DNA of 64,000 bases from Amorphophallus konjac (taxonomy: Eukaryota; Streptophyta; Magnoliopsida; Alismatales; Araceae), in assembly GCA_022559845.1 (NCBI GenBank), contig CM040118.1, positions 446,212,053 through 446,276,052 of the forward strand. The letters run 5' to 3'. Position numbers and translations under genes: made by a program. Each line of letters starts with the position of its first letter. The first letter of the stretch is position 1. Below the pieces are notes generated by a model, which saw only the letters and a program-made list of their open reading frames with translations, searched no databases and was not told where the DNA came from. Positions 10,130 through 22,533 of this stretch are shown here, piece by piece.

Positions 10130-10697
10130 AATGGCAGCAAGCCCTCTCCCATGCATAGCAGGTGGCGATGACAGGGTTAACATGCTGGCAACGACAACAG
10201 CAAGGGCCTCTCCTATAAGAGCATCTCTCTCCCCCCTTGCCGGACACCTTCTCCCCCCCTCTCCTTCTCTTCACCTCTTCTCTCCCTCTTCACACTTCTT
10301 CTTCTCCCCTCCAGAATCCTTCCCCTCCTTTCTCCGCTCCTCCGGCTGCCCATCCCTCCTCTTCTTCTCCTCCTCTAGCCTCCTCTCCTTTGCACCATGT
10401 GTTGTGCCCCTGTGGTTATTTGAGTTTTCATATGGTCACTTGGGTCATTCGACATCATTCTATGGTCATATGTGTTCTGTGATATTCTTGATTTTGATAA
10501 TGGCTAAACACTATTCGTCATTGTTATTTTTCACTCTTATATGACTGACATATGTTCTGTTGTGTTTATGACAGATATGCACATGAAAGCTCAATGTTGC
10601 GCCCTCGCACGCGGATCGACCTGCGCGGTCAGGTCGCGGGGATCGACCTGCCCGGTCAGGTCGCGGGGGTCAAGGGGGCAGCGCCCCTTGCGGGGGT

Positions 10698-10720
10698 TTC
10701 CGGGGGCGGAGCCCCCGGAA
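10698..10720. repeat. Perfect GC-rich palindrome in B
   Basis: TTCCGGGGGC and GCCCCCGGAA form 10-bp perfect arms around a 3-bp loop. It follows a run of shorter G/C-rich repeats from about 10600. Similar GC-rich hairpins are common in plant LTRs of this kind. Confidence 0.7.
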
Positions 10721-10865
10721 CAAAAATTTGCTTGAAGACTCAGTAATAAAACTTCAAGACAATCAAGGTCGATGCCACAGACATGAACGGGCGGCTAACG
10801 GACTCAAGCGATGGATCTGGTGCGGCCAACGGACCAACCCGGGGTGACCCGGGCTCTGCCCAGCT

Positions 10866-11050
10866 GGCGGTCGACCGCCAGCACAGGGGCGGTCGACCGC
10901 CCCAGCCAGGGATCCCCCGGCTACAGGTCTGCCTGCTGCCGGTCGACCGCCAGCCAGTGGCGGTCGACCGGAATTCCCAGGGGCCATTCGTCATTCGTCT
11001 ACAGCCTTTTACAGTGGCGGTCGATCGCCAGGAGCTGCCGGTCGACCGCC
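10866..11050. repeat. Tight GGTCGACC palindrome pairs in B
   Basis: Six copies of a palindrome centred on GGTCGACC, mostly GGCGGTCGACCGCC, form three pairs with about 21-23 bp between members of a pair (10866/10889, 10938/10959 and 11015/11037). One copy has GATCGCC, a single change. The spacer DNA between copies is not conserved. Confidence 0.75.
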
Positions 11051-11189
11051 AGCCCCGAGCCTTCATTTTTGACTTTGCTTCCAACTTCGAAAAGGGCCAT
11101 TCAACATGGATTTCTTTAATCCAAATGTCACCTAATCACCCACAAATTGTGGATCTGGTCTGAGGCTTGTCTATAGACCATTCAAGGTC

Positions 11190-11196
11190 TATAAAA
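11190..11196 (+). promoter_or_regulatory. TATA box of B LTR
   Basis: TATAAAA in 'aaggtctataaaacc' is downstream of the palindrome pairs, as expected for U3 enhancer repeats followed by the core promoter. Confidence 0.5.
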
Positions 11197-11960
11197 CCAA
11201 CACATGAGGGGATGAAAACCCTAATGCTAAAAGGCTTCAAGAGGGTTACAAGGGAGGCTGCTAGAGTGTGTTCAAGGGAGAGGAATTCGGAGCACTGTAG
11301 CAGTGAACAGTACTCCGTGAAGAAGGTCTTCATCCTCAAGTGTTCAAGCTATTCAAGTGGAGATCAAGATCAAGGCCAAGAGAAGAGAAAGCTGCATCCT
11401 TCATCCTCTTCATCATCTCAAGGGGATCCATTGAAGCTCACTATCAAGGGAAATCATCTACATCCATTCAAGCTCTTTCAAGCTCGTCCAAGGTGATATT
11501 TTAAGCATTCAAACTCCTAGAAGCTAAAGAAGCAATCAAGATTCAAGGTAGCTTCATCATCTCCTTCATTCATTCAAAGAAATTCAAAGAGAAGATCAAG
11601 AGAGAAGAATTGAAGGAAGAGGTACTGCTCACGTGAACAGTACTCCGTGAAGAACATTCATCCAATCAAGGGTGAATCAAGAAGATTGAGTTGAAGCCAA
11701 GAGGAGTCTTGTTGCTGATCAACATTCCATACAAGGGCTAATTCATTTTCACTCATAACTCAATCTCTTGTTTTAGTTCCTTCACATTTGTTTCACTTTC
11801 AATATTGTTAAACTTTGAAGTTGTGATTCGTCCCTACCGTTGGTTAGTAGGAAGGCAATCGGAGGTGTTCCGATCTGCGGTGTTGACGTCCCTACCATTG
11901 GTTAGTAGGAAGGCAATCGGTGGTTTCCGATTTGTGGGTTGGTGCGCTGCACAAGTGAAG

Positions 11961-12017
11961 CCTCACCGGGTTTTGGTGAGGGGTGGACGTAGGGCTGAGG
12001 ATTCAGTCCGAACCACC
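11961..12017 (+). other. Conserved two-hairpin element in Copia LTR (copy 2)
   Basis: Hairpin 1 pairs CCTCACC (11961-11967) with GGTGAGG (11975-11981). The outer stem pairs GGTGG (11982-11986) with CCACC (12013-12017). Hairpin 2 pairs GGGCTGA (11992-11998) with TCAGTCC (12003-12009) with one G-U pair. The layout is identical to 450-507, while the arms of both hairpins differ. Confidence 0.65.
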
Positions 12018-13756
12018 TTAAAAATCCTGTCTAGTGTGGTTTGCTTGTGTGATTGATTCGTTCTAGATGCATGCTTAGGATCGAATTATTATATATCTTG
12101 CTTATCTTGCTAAGTGAATCACATCATTCTTGGAAGCTAGTTTATATTCCGCTGCAATTCATTTTAACTAGCTATTTAGAGGGCCGCATTGCGAGAAGTG
12201 GGGCTGATCTATTCACCCCTCCCCTCTAGATCCGCTGTCCACTACACAACACCATGGTCTTTCCTCTCCCCCTCACACTGTGGCGGCACTTTTCTTGGAC
12301 CCTCCGAGCTCACCACTCCCCCTCCTCTTCACCAACCATTCACTGCCTCAACCCCCTCCTTCTCTCAGTCAATCTCTCTCCCATTTCTTCTCACTCTCCA
12401 CCACTCTCTTTCTCTCAACCTTACATAGGCTGGCGCCCCTGTTTGGAACAGGGTCACCGCCGGGCTGTCTTCCCATCACCTTCTCCCCCTCTCCCCCTCT
12501 CCCCCTCTCTTTAACACATCTCCTTCCCCCCTCCTCTTCACACCGGCTTCCCCCTCTGCAGGCCTCTCTTTCTATCTCTCTCATTTCCCTCTCACCTGCA
12601 CTGCCTCTCCCTTTTCCACTCGTGCCTCCTCATCGCATCTCTTCATCACACTCACATCACACTCACACTACATGCACACCACACACACATCCTCTAACAC
12701 ATAACTCATAGCCTCCACGTTCCCTTCACTCCACCCCTTTCCACGTACACACCTACACCCAGCCTCCTCCCTGCACACACACGTCCCTTTGTCCCGTCCC
12801 CTCTCTTCTGCACCCTTACGTTCCCCACATGCACACACATCTCCTACGCTCACACCCCACACGAACGTAGCCGGCCCCTCTCTCTTTCCCTTCACCACTC
12901 CACTGCACACCGCCTGCACTCTGCTGGGCCTCCTTCCCCTTCTCACACCAACCGTCGTGCACACATACACGGATCCCCCTCTCTATTCTCACCACTCACA
13001 CACTGCCACCACCTCCGTAGGGTCGACCCCCATGCCCGCGGAGTCGACCCCCCTGGCCGTTTTCACCTCTCACCAACTCCCTCTCTCCATTTCACCTCTC
13101 TCTCTCTCTCTCACACACACATGTTTTTTTCTATTTTTATTTTTCTTTTCTCTTATCTCATGTTAGCTTAATTCCCACCTTCCTCTATTTATCTCTCCCT
13201 ATACCTCTCTTTACTTCTCTCTCTTATCTCCCTAGACTTCTCTTTCTAAACTCTCTCCCTTTCTCACGACGTCTCCTCTGAGGTTGGGCGGCTCTCCAAG
13301 GTCCAAGGGCGTGGACGACAACGTTTCTTGATGGCTATATCTGCACCTCTAGCTCTTTATGTTTAGTTTAATTAGAGTTTGTTTGGAGTTGTAATTTTTC
13401 ATTTTCTTGTTGCCTTGTAAACGATTAATTTTTGAGCAATGAAATTAGTTTAGTATTATTCTCTCTCTCTTTTTCTCTCTCTATTTTTCTCCTTTACCTC
13501 TCCATGCTTCTTTGGATAGCTTTTGATCTTGCACTATTTTAGTTGTTTTTCATAAAAAAAATCATTCCAACAACTTCCTTTGCTTTTATTAGAAATAAAA
13601 GAGAAATAGGATTTTCAACTTCAAAATATTAGCCCCTCCATGGATTCGACCCATATTCTCCATTATACTAAAAATCTTAAATTTTAGTGTGAGTACGGAA
13701 TTTTTGAAATTGAGTACGCGGGTTTTTAACGACGAGCTTCACGTTCGATCAATTTT

Positions 13757-13774
13757 TGACGCCGTTGTCGGGGA
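13757..13774 (+). promoter_or_regulatory. Primer binding site of A (tRNA-Asp type)
   Basis: TGACGCCGTTGTCGGGGA lies a few bases after the LTR end. It differs at two positions from the tRNA-Asp type site TGGCGCCGTTGCCGGGGA typical of Athila and related elements. Both changes are transitions. Confidence 0.8.
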
Positions 13775-14925
13775 GGTTTTTGATTTTTGAGTTAAAAATT
13801 TTGTTTATATTGTGTATATATTTTTACTAATATTTATTATTTTTCTTATTTCTACAGGAGTTGAAAACAAAAAAAAAGAAAAAAAATCAAACCAGAAAAT
13901 CCAAAAAAAAATCTGTCAGAAAAATCTGTCGCAGAAACCTGAAGCGTAGGTACAGAGTGCAGATTTCAGAAATTTTAGAGAAAGTAACTGTCGCAGAAAG
14001 TTTGAAAATTGTCGTAGAAGATCTGAGAAGAAAATCAAAAAATCAGAAAAAAAAGGTCAGAAAAAAAAACAGGAACATTGAGAGGTTTTTCTTCCTTTCC
14101 TTTGTCTTTGAATTGAGTCATTAAAAAAAATGAGGGATTGCGCATCAAGTAAGTCTTCAAACTTATCCTTCTCATTTTATCTTTTATTACATTTTCTTGG
14201 TTAGATAGGTTCACACAAAAAAATAAAAAAAACTCATCACTTGAACTCAATAAAATCTTTATCTCAAGATTAGAAACCACATCATTTTCATGTCTAGGTC
14301 ATGCCTCATTTAGGATAGAATTTTTTCTTGTTATTTAATTTTTGTCAATTACATTTTGGAGATCGCAAGGGTCAAGGTACGTTCTACTTATCTTATCTTG
14401 AGCATGTATTATTACATAAGAACCCCTTGTTTGTTATTGTGGTGAGCATTTCATTTTGAAAATATTCTAAGAGCAACACCCAAAAGTAAGATAAGGTGGT
14501 GATTTCATCACCCTTCCTTAGCCCACAAACCACATTTCCCTTACATCTTTGCATGTCCTAAGTCTTAAATAAAATTCAGTAGACATTGGCCCTAGGTTCA
14601 CACTGTGGTTCTTGTACTATTTGGGTTTACCCTCTTGTGAAAACCAGTGTCTAAGGTAAGACAGTCAGACAGCAAACGCCTTAAGTGGGCAAGTGAATTT
14701 TAATTAGGACCCTACGAAAGTAGGGGGAGCCTCCCACTACCCCACCCCTTACCTGGCCAGTGAAAATATTGAGCGTGAACTTAGGTTACACTTTAGCCAT
14801 TTTGTGAAACCCCATTTGTAGGTCTAGGTCACATCTAGGTCATTAGGTAATTTGTGTGTTAATTTTTTTATGTTTGCATAGAAAAAAATAAAAACAAACA
14901 AAAAAAATAATCCTCTTCTCTCTCT
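13775..14925. other. A leader region, non-coding
   Basis: No gene. It is A-rich on the plus strand (poly-A and AAAAAT runs near 13865-14060 and 14880-14960), with a short imperfect hairpin around 14713-14735 (TAGGGGGAG against CTCCCACTA). It looks like the untranslated leader of A. Confidence 0.5.
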
Positions 14926-15870
14926 TTGTCCTTGTTAGTGTCAAAAAAAATAATAAAAAATAAAAAAACAAAAATCATATCCATGGATCGGGTTTTTAAT
15001 CAAATTAATTGCTTGACCCAAAATCAATTCAATCCAATGGGCCCAAGCTCCTTTACACCACCTACCTTTCAAGATGATCACACATGGGTCCGGTCGGCCC
15101 ATTATGTAGGTGAGTACCTGACCCAATATCCATACCCAACCTTTAATGAAAGCCCATATTCTTGATCGGCCCAACAAGAGAATCCCACACCCATGGAAGC
15201 CCAACATCCTTATCCTTCCCAAAACCAGGACCAATTTGCTCAATCTTATTTAGGGGATCAAATGCCATTCCTTCCTCAAAACTAAGCTTCAACATGCCAA
15301 AATCTCCCTATACCTTCTTACACTTCTATTTTTGAGTGGGGAGATCAAAATTATTTCTCTTGGGCACATACTCAACATCAAGCTCCATGCTCTCCCGAGC
15401 CAAATCTCCAAACCCAATTTAATCAAAATCAATGTGGAGGGAAAGACATATATTTCCCTTATCAATACCATCCTCGACACATCCATTCCACCCCTCCATA
15501 CAATGGTCCCAACGATGAAGAAAAACTCAACCAATTGATTCAAATCATCTTGGCTAATCAACTAAGCATTGGCTCCCTCCAAATCAAAGTGGACCAACTC
15601 ACAAGAGCCACACATGAATTGTTAATGGACCAATTGCCAAATCCCCTTGGGGCAAACTTTAAAAATCAATTCCCTCAATTTACCCAACACATTTATTCTT
15701 GTCAACAACCCACGGTTCCTATTAGGATTGAAACTCTTGAACTAGGCAATGAGGGAATTATGGAAGAATTTGGGGTGACTAGCAAGATGGCTTGTTTGAT
15801 TAAGGAGTCCACACACATCTATGAGGAGAGCCATAATGAGTTGGTTGAAATCAAGTTGGGGGTGAGTTAA
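14926..15870 (+). pseudogene. Gag-like ORF of A, degraded
   Basis: One frame runs through this stretch with stops near 15163 and 15283. The first clear ATG is at about 14983 (M-D-R-V-F-N-Q). The predicted product is rich in N, Q, P, F and Y with short spacer repeats, then becomes helical (Q-L-I-Q-I-I-L-A-N-Q-L near 15535-15570). I see no zinc knuckle and no major homology region, so calling it gag rests on position after the leader. The frame is lost at a G run near 15862, after which a sister frame continues into the acidic-repeat ORF. Confidence 0.45.
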
Positions 15871-16875
15871 ATGATGTGCAAAATGGTGCCATTCAAAATC
15901 ATGAAATTGAAAATATCAATGGCCCAATTGAGGAAGAATGCAAAAAAGAGAATTTTCTAGCTGAAAATGATGATGACAAGGTTAAGGAATGTGACCCTCC
16001 TCACTTGGAAGAATATCATGAAGAGATCGCATCGGAAGATTTCTCATTTCATCTCACGGTCCCACAACTGAAAAATTGATTGACATGCTTCCTTTGTTAG
16101 AACAATGTGAACACTTTGATATGGGGAGTGTCATCATTAACTCATGTGAGGAGAAGCATAGGGAAGAAGGTAATGTTGATGCTGCGAACATGATGAATGA
16201 TAACTCTCATGAGGAAGAGAATGGTGAAGAGGCTTTGAGTGAAAAATGCACCTCTCATTTAGATGCCCCACTTGTGGAGAAGATAACTGATAATCTCATT
16301 TTGATAGAAGATATTGATAACGGAGCATCACTTGAAGAAATTGAGAACATCACTCCAAACACCAAAGGACCATTTAAGGATGAGCATGAAGAGGAGGATT
16401 GCCTTGTGGTTAATAATCTTGTTGATTTAATGAAGATGAATCCTGAACATCCTTCTCCTCTTGAGGAATGTAATGAAGGAGCCTTATTGGAAAATTTCAC
16501 ATTTGATTTGACCTGTGATGAAGGGGCCGAGCTGGAAAAATTTACATTTGATCTTCCCACCTCATTAGTGGAAAATTTGATTGATAATCTTCAATTGATT
16601 AAGGAATATGATGAAGGGGCCCGGTTGGACAAACTTACATTTGATCTTCCCACCCCATTATTGGAAAATTTGAGTAATAATCTTCATTTGATTGATGAGT
16701 GTGATGAAGGGGCTGTCTTAGAAAAATTCACATTTGATCTGCCTGAGCCCAATCCCATAAAGTTTGAATTATCGAATGAGTTAGATTCTGGACTCACTCT
16801 TCCTTCCAATTTGATTCCCCTGCATACTAAGCCTCTCCAATATGACATTCTAGGACCTGAGGGGGATATGCCAAC
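15871..16875 (+). pseudogene. Acidic 31-residue tandem-repeat ORF of A
   Basis: The frame starting near 15876 shifts once near 16070 and then stays open to the C insertion at 16876. The product is very acidic. Its core is a 93-bp tandem repeat with units starting D-E-G-A at 16517, 16610 and 16703, a related partial unit at about 16468, and an older unit spanning 16020-16120 across the frameshift. The unit consensus is D-E-G-A-x-L-E-K-F-T-F-D-L-P followed by a hydrophobic stretch ending L-x-L-I. The repeated F-T-F-D-L-P and L-[VL]-E-N-L-[IS]-x-N-L motifs are retained across units. I recognise no family. The C element cut it, and the distal part may resume at 25969. Confidence 0.6.
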
Positions 16876-18793
16876 TGTGACGACCCGGACTCTAGATACC
16901 GGATATACCCGATAGGACTACCGAGTAGACCCAATACCACTTGGAACCCGTCAAGCCTCTCAAGAGCTATAAAGCTCCAAAGGGAAAAAGGATTGTCGTG
17001 TAGTATATTGTAGTCGCAGATATAACAGTAAGTAATTAAATTTCATTAATCAGGTTTGCTAAAGTAGCAGAAATAAAATTATTTTTTAATTAATAGTTAA
17101 AATTAACAATTATACTAGAGTCCAGTCCAAAGGAAAGACAAGTACAGTCCAACAGAAAGAAAGATGTACACTAAGGTCGAGGGAAGCCCGACGCGGGTAC
17201 CGCGGGCAACTACGAACTCGCCATACCAGGAACCGCAAAGGAAGCAGAGACGACCACACCTGAAAGCAGGGGTGAGCCTCGTGTCACTGGCTCAGTAGGG
17301 GTCACGCGGATCCCCACTGAAAAAAACGCAGTAACACGGAACAACAGCCAAAACAACAGTAGTAGTAAAGCGGGAAAACTACAACTAGAAAGCTGTAAAA
17401 GAAAACCAGAAATGGGAGGAGTAGAAACGGCTAAAAGAAAAGGGAAAAGCAAAGCCACGGAAAGACTGGAACACGGTCTCCGAGAGAAGCTGGGCTCCCT
17501 AAGCTACCCCAACAACGACAGAAAGGCGAACCCTGATCTCACAAAGTCAGGAATTATCGATCCGTCGGCAGGCACAAGGCCCAAGGCCTACTGAAACAGG
17601 CAAAAGCCTAAAAAAGATCTAGACAAACAACAGACTCTGACGTATACATGAATAGAATGTCGTGTATTCGACACCGAGCTATCCTCGACAGAGCCGAGAA
17701 CGGACTAACTCGGAAGGGGAAATTGAACTCGGACGAAGCCAAGGTCAGGCTAACTCGGAAGGGGAAGACAGACTCTGAGAAACGCGAGAGTCACGTGTCA
17801 CGTGACGGGAGCACCTCCTCACTAGAAGAACAGCCAGAAGCATCCACTGACGTCTTACACTGCGTCGCAAGTATCTCGCTACGAACGTCGAGAACGATGG
17901 AGACTGAGATACTCTCTGAACCAGACCAGGAACTATAGTAACGAGTGACTATTCAGTGTCACGGCAGTCGGCGCCAGTCCAAACGCCCCTGACCACGTGC
18001 ACAGACACCGACTCTTGCCTAGAGCTAGGCCTCTAGCTAGTTTCCCCCCCAGCAGGACGCTACTGTTAAGTAGGGGCCCACGAAAACTAGCTTACAAATC
18101 GTAAAACGGGACTACCCCGCCACCTCTCCCAGGTGAGATCGACACGAAACGTCGTCGGGCTACGACTAGTGGAGGCTCACTAGACACAGTGACTCTGAAA
18201 CACGAGTGCTGGAGTACAGACAGGCTAAGCACGCACTGTCACCCGTACTACGAAGCACAAAGATAGTACACCAACTGCCAACAGACTCAGGACAAGGCAA
18301 CTAGACCTTCTAATGCAACGATCCTTGAGTCTCACGACTCGGAGTCAAGATCGTCATACAAAGCGGAACAAGCCGCCAATCAGTCTAATCCTAAGTCAAA
18401 GAAACGACACATCCGTATAAAATGACACACGGAGATCTGAGGGAGCGTCAAGACCCTCAAAGCATCTGGACACACAAACCGAGGTAGGACAGTACCTCAA
18501 GGCATCCAGAACCACTGTCTCGAGCTATCCAGAATAGTCAAGACACACACAAGGTTACTTGTCAACCACTGGGTCTCACCGGGTTGACTAGAACCTAAAT
18601 AATGACTCTGAAGCGATAGATAAACCTAACCAATAGCAGGGTATGCCTGGCTATCTGATAACATGGTTATAGCCCTCGTAGGACATCAAAAGATATCCAC
18701 GAGATAATGGACAAACCACGAGATCAAGCCAAGGCACTTGGAAACCAACACATCAGGAAACGATACGCATGAATTAAGCGGAGGAACATACGC

Positions 18794-19010
18794 TGGCAGT
18801 CATAGAATGGGCCGTTAGGGGACTGCAGCGGTCAAGGATTAGGCCGCTAAACCCAGTCAACCTTGAACTGACCTATTCAGTCAAACCACCCAAGCGGTCT
18901 AATATAGATCCGCCACATGGACTAGGCGGTCCAAGAGACAACCGCCACACTAACCGCCCTAAAACATTGACCTAAGTCAAATAGTATGTAGCGGCCTAAG
19001 AAAGGCATGC
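18794..19010. repeat. Phased palindrome array in the C 3' LTR
   Basis: Units start at about 18794, 18828, 18861, 18894, 18926 and 18991 (steps 34, 33, 33, 32 and 65). The arms vary (GCAGTC/GGCCGTT, GCGGTC/GGCCGCT, CAGTCAA/TGAC, GCGGTC/GATCCGCC, GGCGGTCC/AACCGCC, GCGGCC/GGCATGC) but each unit can pair with itself. The second LTR has the same array at 24438-24660. Confidence 0.7.
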
Positions 19011-19401
19011 TACAGCAAAGAAACACATGAAGGCTGGGCCGCCAAGGCCAACTGACTTAAATTCTTGACTAGGTCTAAAACCACGGTAACATGAATGCCA
19101 AGGTAGACCACAAGCCGCCGAGATCATCTCCTCAAGACGAGAGCTCAAGGGAGGCCACTCACATGCGGGGGAACCCCACTGCACTCACACCGATACACGG
19201 TGACTCGATCGAGCATAACACAAAGCCCGTGACACACATCCCTATGGGCACGCTAATCGAAGTAACACGGCACTTTCCGACACCCCAGAAATAAGGACAC
19301 AGAACCCACAGGGTGTCCGGGACACTCGCGAGGCCATAGGTCGGTCATTGGGTCTCAACCGGACCGACCATGACTCAAAATGAACATAAATATAGAATTC
19401 T

Positions 19402-19545
19402 GGTCGACCTGATCCCTGGGGTCGGTCGACCAGACATGGTCGGTCGACCGGCCCAGGGTGGTCGGTCGACCGGAGCAATGACCAGACCCAACACGGTCAT
19501 ACGGGCAACCGCCGGTCGACCGGCCCATCCGGTCCGGTCGACCGG
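19402..19545. repeat. Tight GGTCGACC palindromes in the C 3' LTR
   Basis: GGTCGACC cores lie at 19402, 19424, 19442 and 19464, with two more near 19514 and 19537. Steps are 22, 18 and 22, then about 23 bp. Several extend to CCGGTCGACCGG. The other LTR has the matching set at 25044-25171, with one core changed to GGTTGACC. Confidence 0.75.
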
Positions 19546-20544
19546 TTACGGCGGAGAACCAGCCAATCCGAGCCTTAAAGCCCGGTTCCACGCCCCGTTC
19601 GATCCTGGTCGAAGGGGAAAACATCTACAAAGACAATACCGACCTTCCACACTCCGGAAGGGGTCAAAACAACGCACAAATGGCTAGAAACATGCAATTC
19701 TACCGAATTGACCCTAATTGAGTCACAGGGGTTCCCGGGCTCGTACCGGCCCCAAATGACAACCAATAAACTCGAAATCAGCGGATCTGGAATGCTGACA
19801 TTCCAGGGGTTCGATTGATACCAACTGATCTAAAAACCGTTGCTATTTTTTGTCGAACCCTGCGAACACCCCAAAAGCATGATTTTCCCGAACTTGAAAG
19901 AAACCCACTTGTATGCTCACCGTTCGGCGTGAAACTTCGAGGGGACGTAGAGGAGAAGTAGAGCTTCCGTCACCCTACCTCCACTGACGATTTCGTGCAC
20001 CGTAGTGACTAAACCGCGTCAAAAACCGCATCGGGAGCTCGACCGTCGGCTTTGAATCCACCGTTTGGGTTCACGCCAGAAACGGTCCGATCCTCGCCCC
20101 ATCGCGCACGCGATCACTCCCACAGCATCACCTCTGCCTGCCCGAGCCTCCTCTGTCTGCAGCCGGAGCCGAAAGGGCGAGAGAAGAGAGAAAACGGGGG
20201 AGAGAGAAGTCACGGCCGCGAATGAGAAAAGGAAAGAAGAAAAGGAAAGAAAAAGGAAAAGAAATTAGGAATTTTCCTAATTTCTGAAAATTCGATAATT
20301 GACCCGAAAATGGACTAATTCAGAAAAATACGTAAAAATAGTCGAAACGATCCTCGGGAAGAGTACAACACAACTGCGGCGTCCACGAGTCAATGAACTG
20401 AATAACAAACTCACCACAGGGTTCCGTAACTAGTACGAGAGAAAAACCCACGTGGATCGTTAAACTCAACTCAGGACCCACAAAAGCGATCCGAAACTCT
20501 CCGAAAAGGATCCGAAAAACCTAATAAGATTCCAGGGTATTACA

Positions 20545-22533
20545 GCCTCCCCTCATTCAAGAAATTTCATCCTCAAAATTTAAGGAACGAACAAGAAGAA
20601 GCAGGGACGAACAAACCCCAAGACACAACTTGAAGCATCACGAATCTCGAAAAACACCATTCAGAGGAACACTTGTCAGACCATAATCACAGGCACACGC
20701 TCTGGATTGAGCACGGCACCCAAGTGAATACAAGTCTGACACCTCCAAAACAAGGCAACGCCGCTTACGTCTCACAGGAAAGGAGACACGACCCATGCCA
20801 CGAAAATAGCTATCGGAAAAACAAAACGACATACACGGTAAGCATCAGCTTAAACAAGGAAGCATAGTCCTCTCAACTGACAGCTCGACACATCGGCTCC
20901 AGTGCCAAGGGCAACGACGAAGGCCTGGCACACAGGACGCCAACGATAGCACTGGACCACAAACACAATCAAGTCAGTCCTCACTCAGATATTATATCCG
21001 ATCGATTAGCATGCTAACTCTACCAGGAAAGAAGAGTACAACACAACTAACCGACAAGATCATGATCCACACGATGCTAAGACATAATCACAGGGAAACA
21101 ACGACAAAATGACAACAAAAACACTTGCAGGATCCCGGCTCCGTACTGAACACAGAACCACGGAACACAACTGCAAGCTGGGTCACATTAAGGCACAATA
21201 ATAGCTGAACACACGACTATAATGGACTAGTCATGCAACGAGCAGCTCACCAAAGAAAGACCCACGACAACGAGGATAACAATCTCGGGAAACGCATCTC
21301 AAGGATCATGATCACGTCCCGAGAGCACAATGCCCAAGAAAGGATTACAGAGCAGAGGGTACTCAATCAGTAAAAATGTCGACAGATTCCCCCAACACTC
21401 ACAAATGCCAGTGCCAACACCAGAATGCCTTCAATAGCAACAGCACAACAACATACATCATCAAGGCACAGGAAGCCAAGGTGAAGTCACATCGAGAAAA
21501 ACAATTCTCCCGACTGGCCAGAATCTTACAGCCAACGATCCTCGACCCGTGGGTATCAACGCACACGCTTCCGCTGCGCGCTCATACAACGCACACAGGC
21601 ATCAGAAATACCTCGGTACCCGCATCACAGCACCCACTCGGTGCCATCGCAATTCATAAAAATTGCAATATATTACGCCACGAGTACTGATCCTGCGAAC
21701 AACCGATCACCAGTCACCTAGGTGCAAACCAAGAAAAGCACCAGCTTCAGCACAAAGCATAAAGAAAACTGCTAATCTCAGCTTACCCTTACGTCCTGGA
21801 ACAATAATTGAGCCTTCACAACACATCGGCCGCTAGACACGGCACGAGAAACACGGTGCACAATGGCTCTTAACACAAAGATTAGGTCCAAAGCCAAGCA
21901 ACCGTAGAATAAAGAGCAGATCAGGCTCAGAATAAACACTATCCACACTTAAACAGACACATGACAAAGGTCTCACTAAGATAGCAATTCTAAGGCTTAC
22001 CTCGAAAAGACTCCACCAAACAGGATGAGAAGCATCAAGCTCACTAACAGTAGCTCACCAGGAAGGAAAATCCTAGGCTCGCTTGAGCATCTTCTCAATC
22101 GTGGCAATAAAGCAATCACTTCAACAGAAGGGAAACACCTCAGGAGCTGCACAGACTTAAGCTGGGATGACCAAAACAACGTAAGAACGTGTACGGCCAT
22201 CACACCAACTCAAAAAGTCACCAGCCACCTGAACAAACAATGAAAAAATCTCGAACAATGTACTGCAGATTCAAGCCTATCGGCGAACTTTACCAAGTAC
22301 AACACGATCAAGACAAACACCACGATGAAAAAGAGCATCCCGTCGCATCCTGACGAGAGCAAAACCATCTCGTACAGTACCAACACAGCACGCACAAGAC
22401 CACTTACGGAAAATAATGCGACAAGGAATCGCAAAACCTTAGCCAACGAAAGATTGTACTAGACTTTAAGGACTCTGGAAACTGTATATCTCGGATTCCC
22501 ATGTACTTCACACAACAATGCTCTGATACCACC
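20545..22533 (-). other. Internal region of C, no coding capacity
   Basis: It contains only the purine tract (20545-20554) and the tRNA-iMet type primer site (22520-22531). Between them I find no gag, protease, RT, RNase H or integrase motif on either strand. Confidence 0.7.

Larger units (their letters stand above)
10400..12251 (+). mobile_element. Solo Copia LTR 'B' (1852 bp)
   Basis: It starts TGTTGTG, ends CACAACA and is flanked by the TSD ccatg (10395-10399 and 12252-12256). The A LTR copy at about 57960 lacks it, giving an empty-site comparison. The end has the Copia LTR tail 'cctctagatcc'. There is no primer site or polypurine tract inside, so it is a solo LTR. Contents are a perfect GC-rich palindrome (10698-10720), GGTCGACC palindrome pairs (10866-11050), a TATA box (11190) and the two-hairpin element (11961-12017). 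Confidence 0.9.
9782..13751 (+). repeat. 5' LTR of A (left 377 bp displaced by G; interrupted by B)
   Basis: The segment aligns with the split 3' LTR of A. 9782-10060 matches 28044-28314, and 10047-10399 plus 12257-13751 match 57622-59442. It ends CGTTCGATCA just before the primer binding site. The middle is extremely pyrimidine-rich (CT and CA runs at 12280-13250). Near 13018 it has two GTCGACCCC motifs, a faint relative of the palindromes in other LTRs. The open frames here on both strands are products of low-complexity DNA. Confidence 0.85.
16876..20544 (-). repeat. 3' LTR of C (3669 bp)
   Basis: On the minus strand it starts TGTAATACC and ends GTCGTCACA. It is complete. It carries the 33-bp-step palindrome array (18794-19010) and four or more GGTCGACC palindromes (19402-19545). 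Confidence 0.85.

Noticed and set aside
10047..10140. A functional histone H2B gene
   Set aside because: Only about 21 codons match. There is no N-terminal tail, no C-terminal helix and no intact frame beyond them.
12189..13166. Several overlapping serine/proline-rich ORFs
   Set aside because: They lie in CT/CA low-complexity DNA of the A LTR, and open frames occur on both strands. The same stretch in the other LTR (57814-58870) gives different frames.
20065..20268. Arginine/lysine-rich ORF in the C LTR
   Set aside because: It lies in purine-rich DNA of a non-coding LTR. The partner LTR copy (25690-25932) differs in length and end, with no conserved domain.
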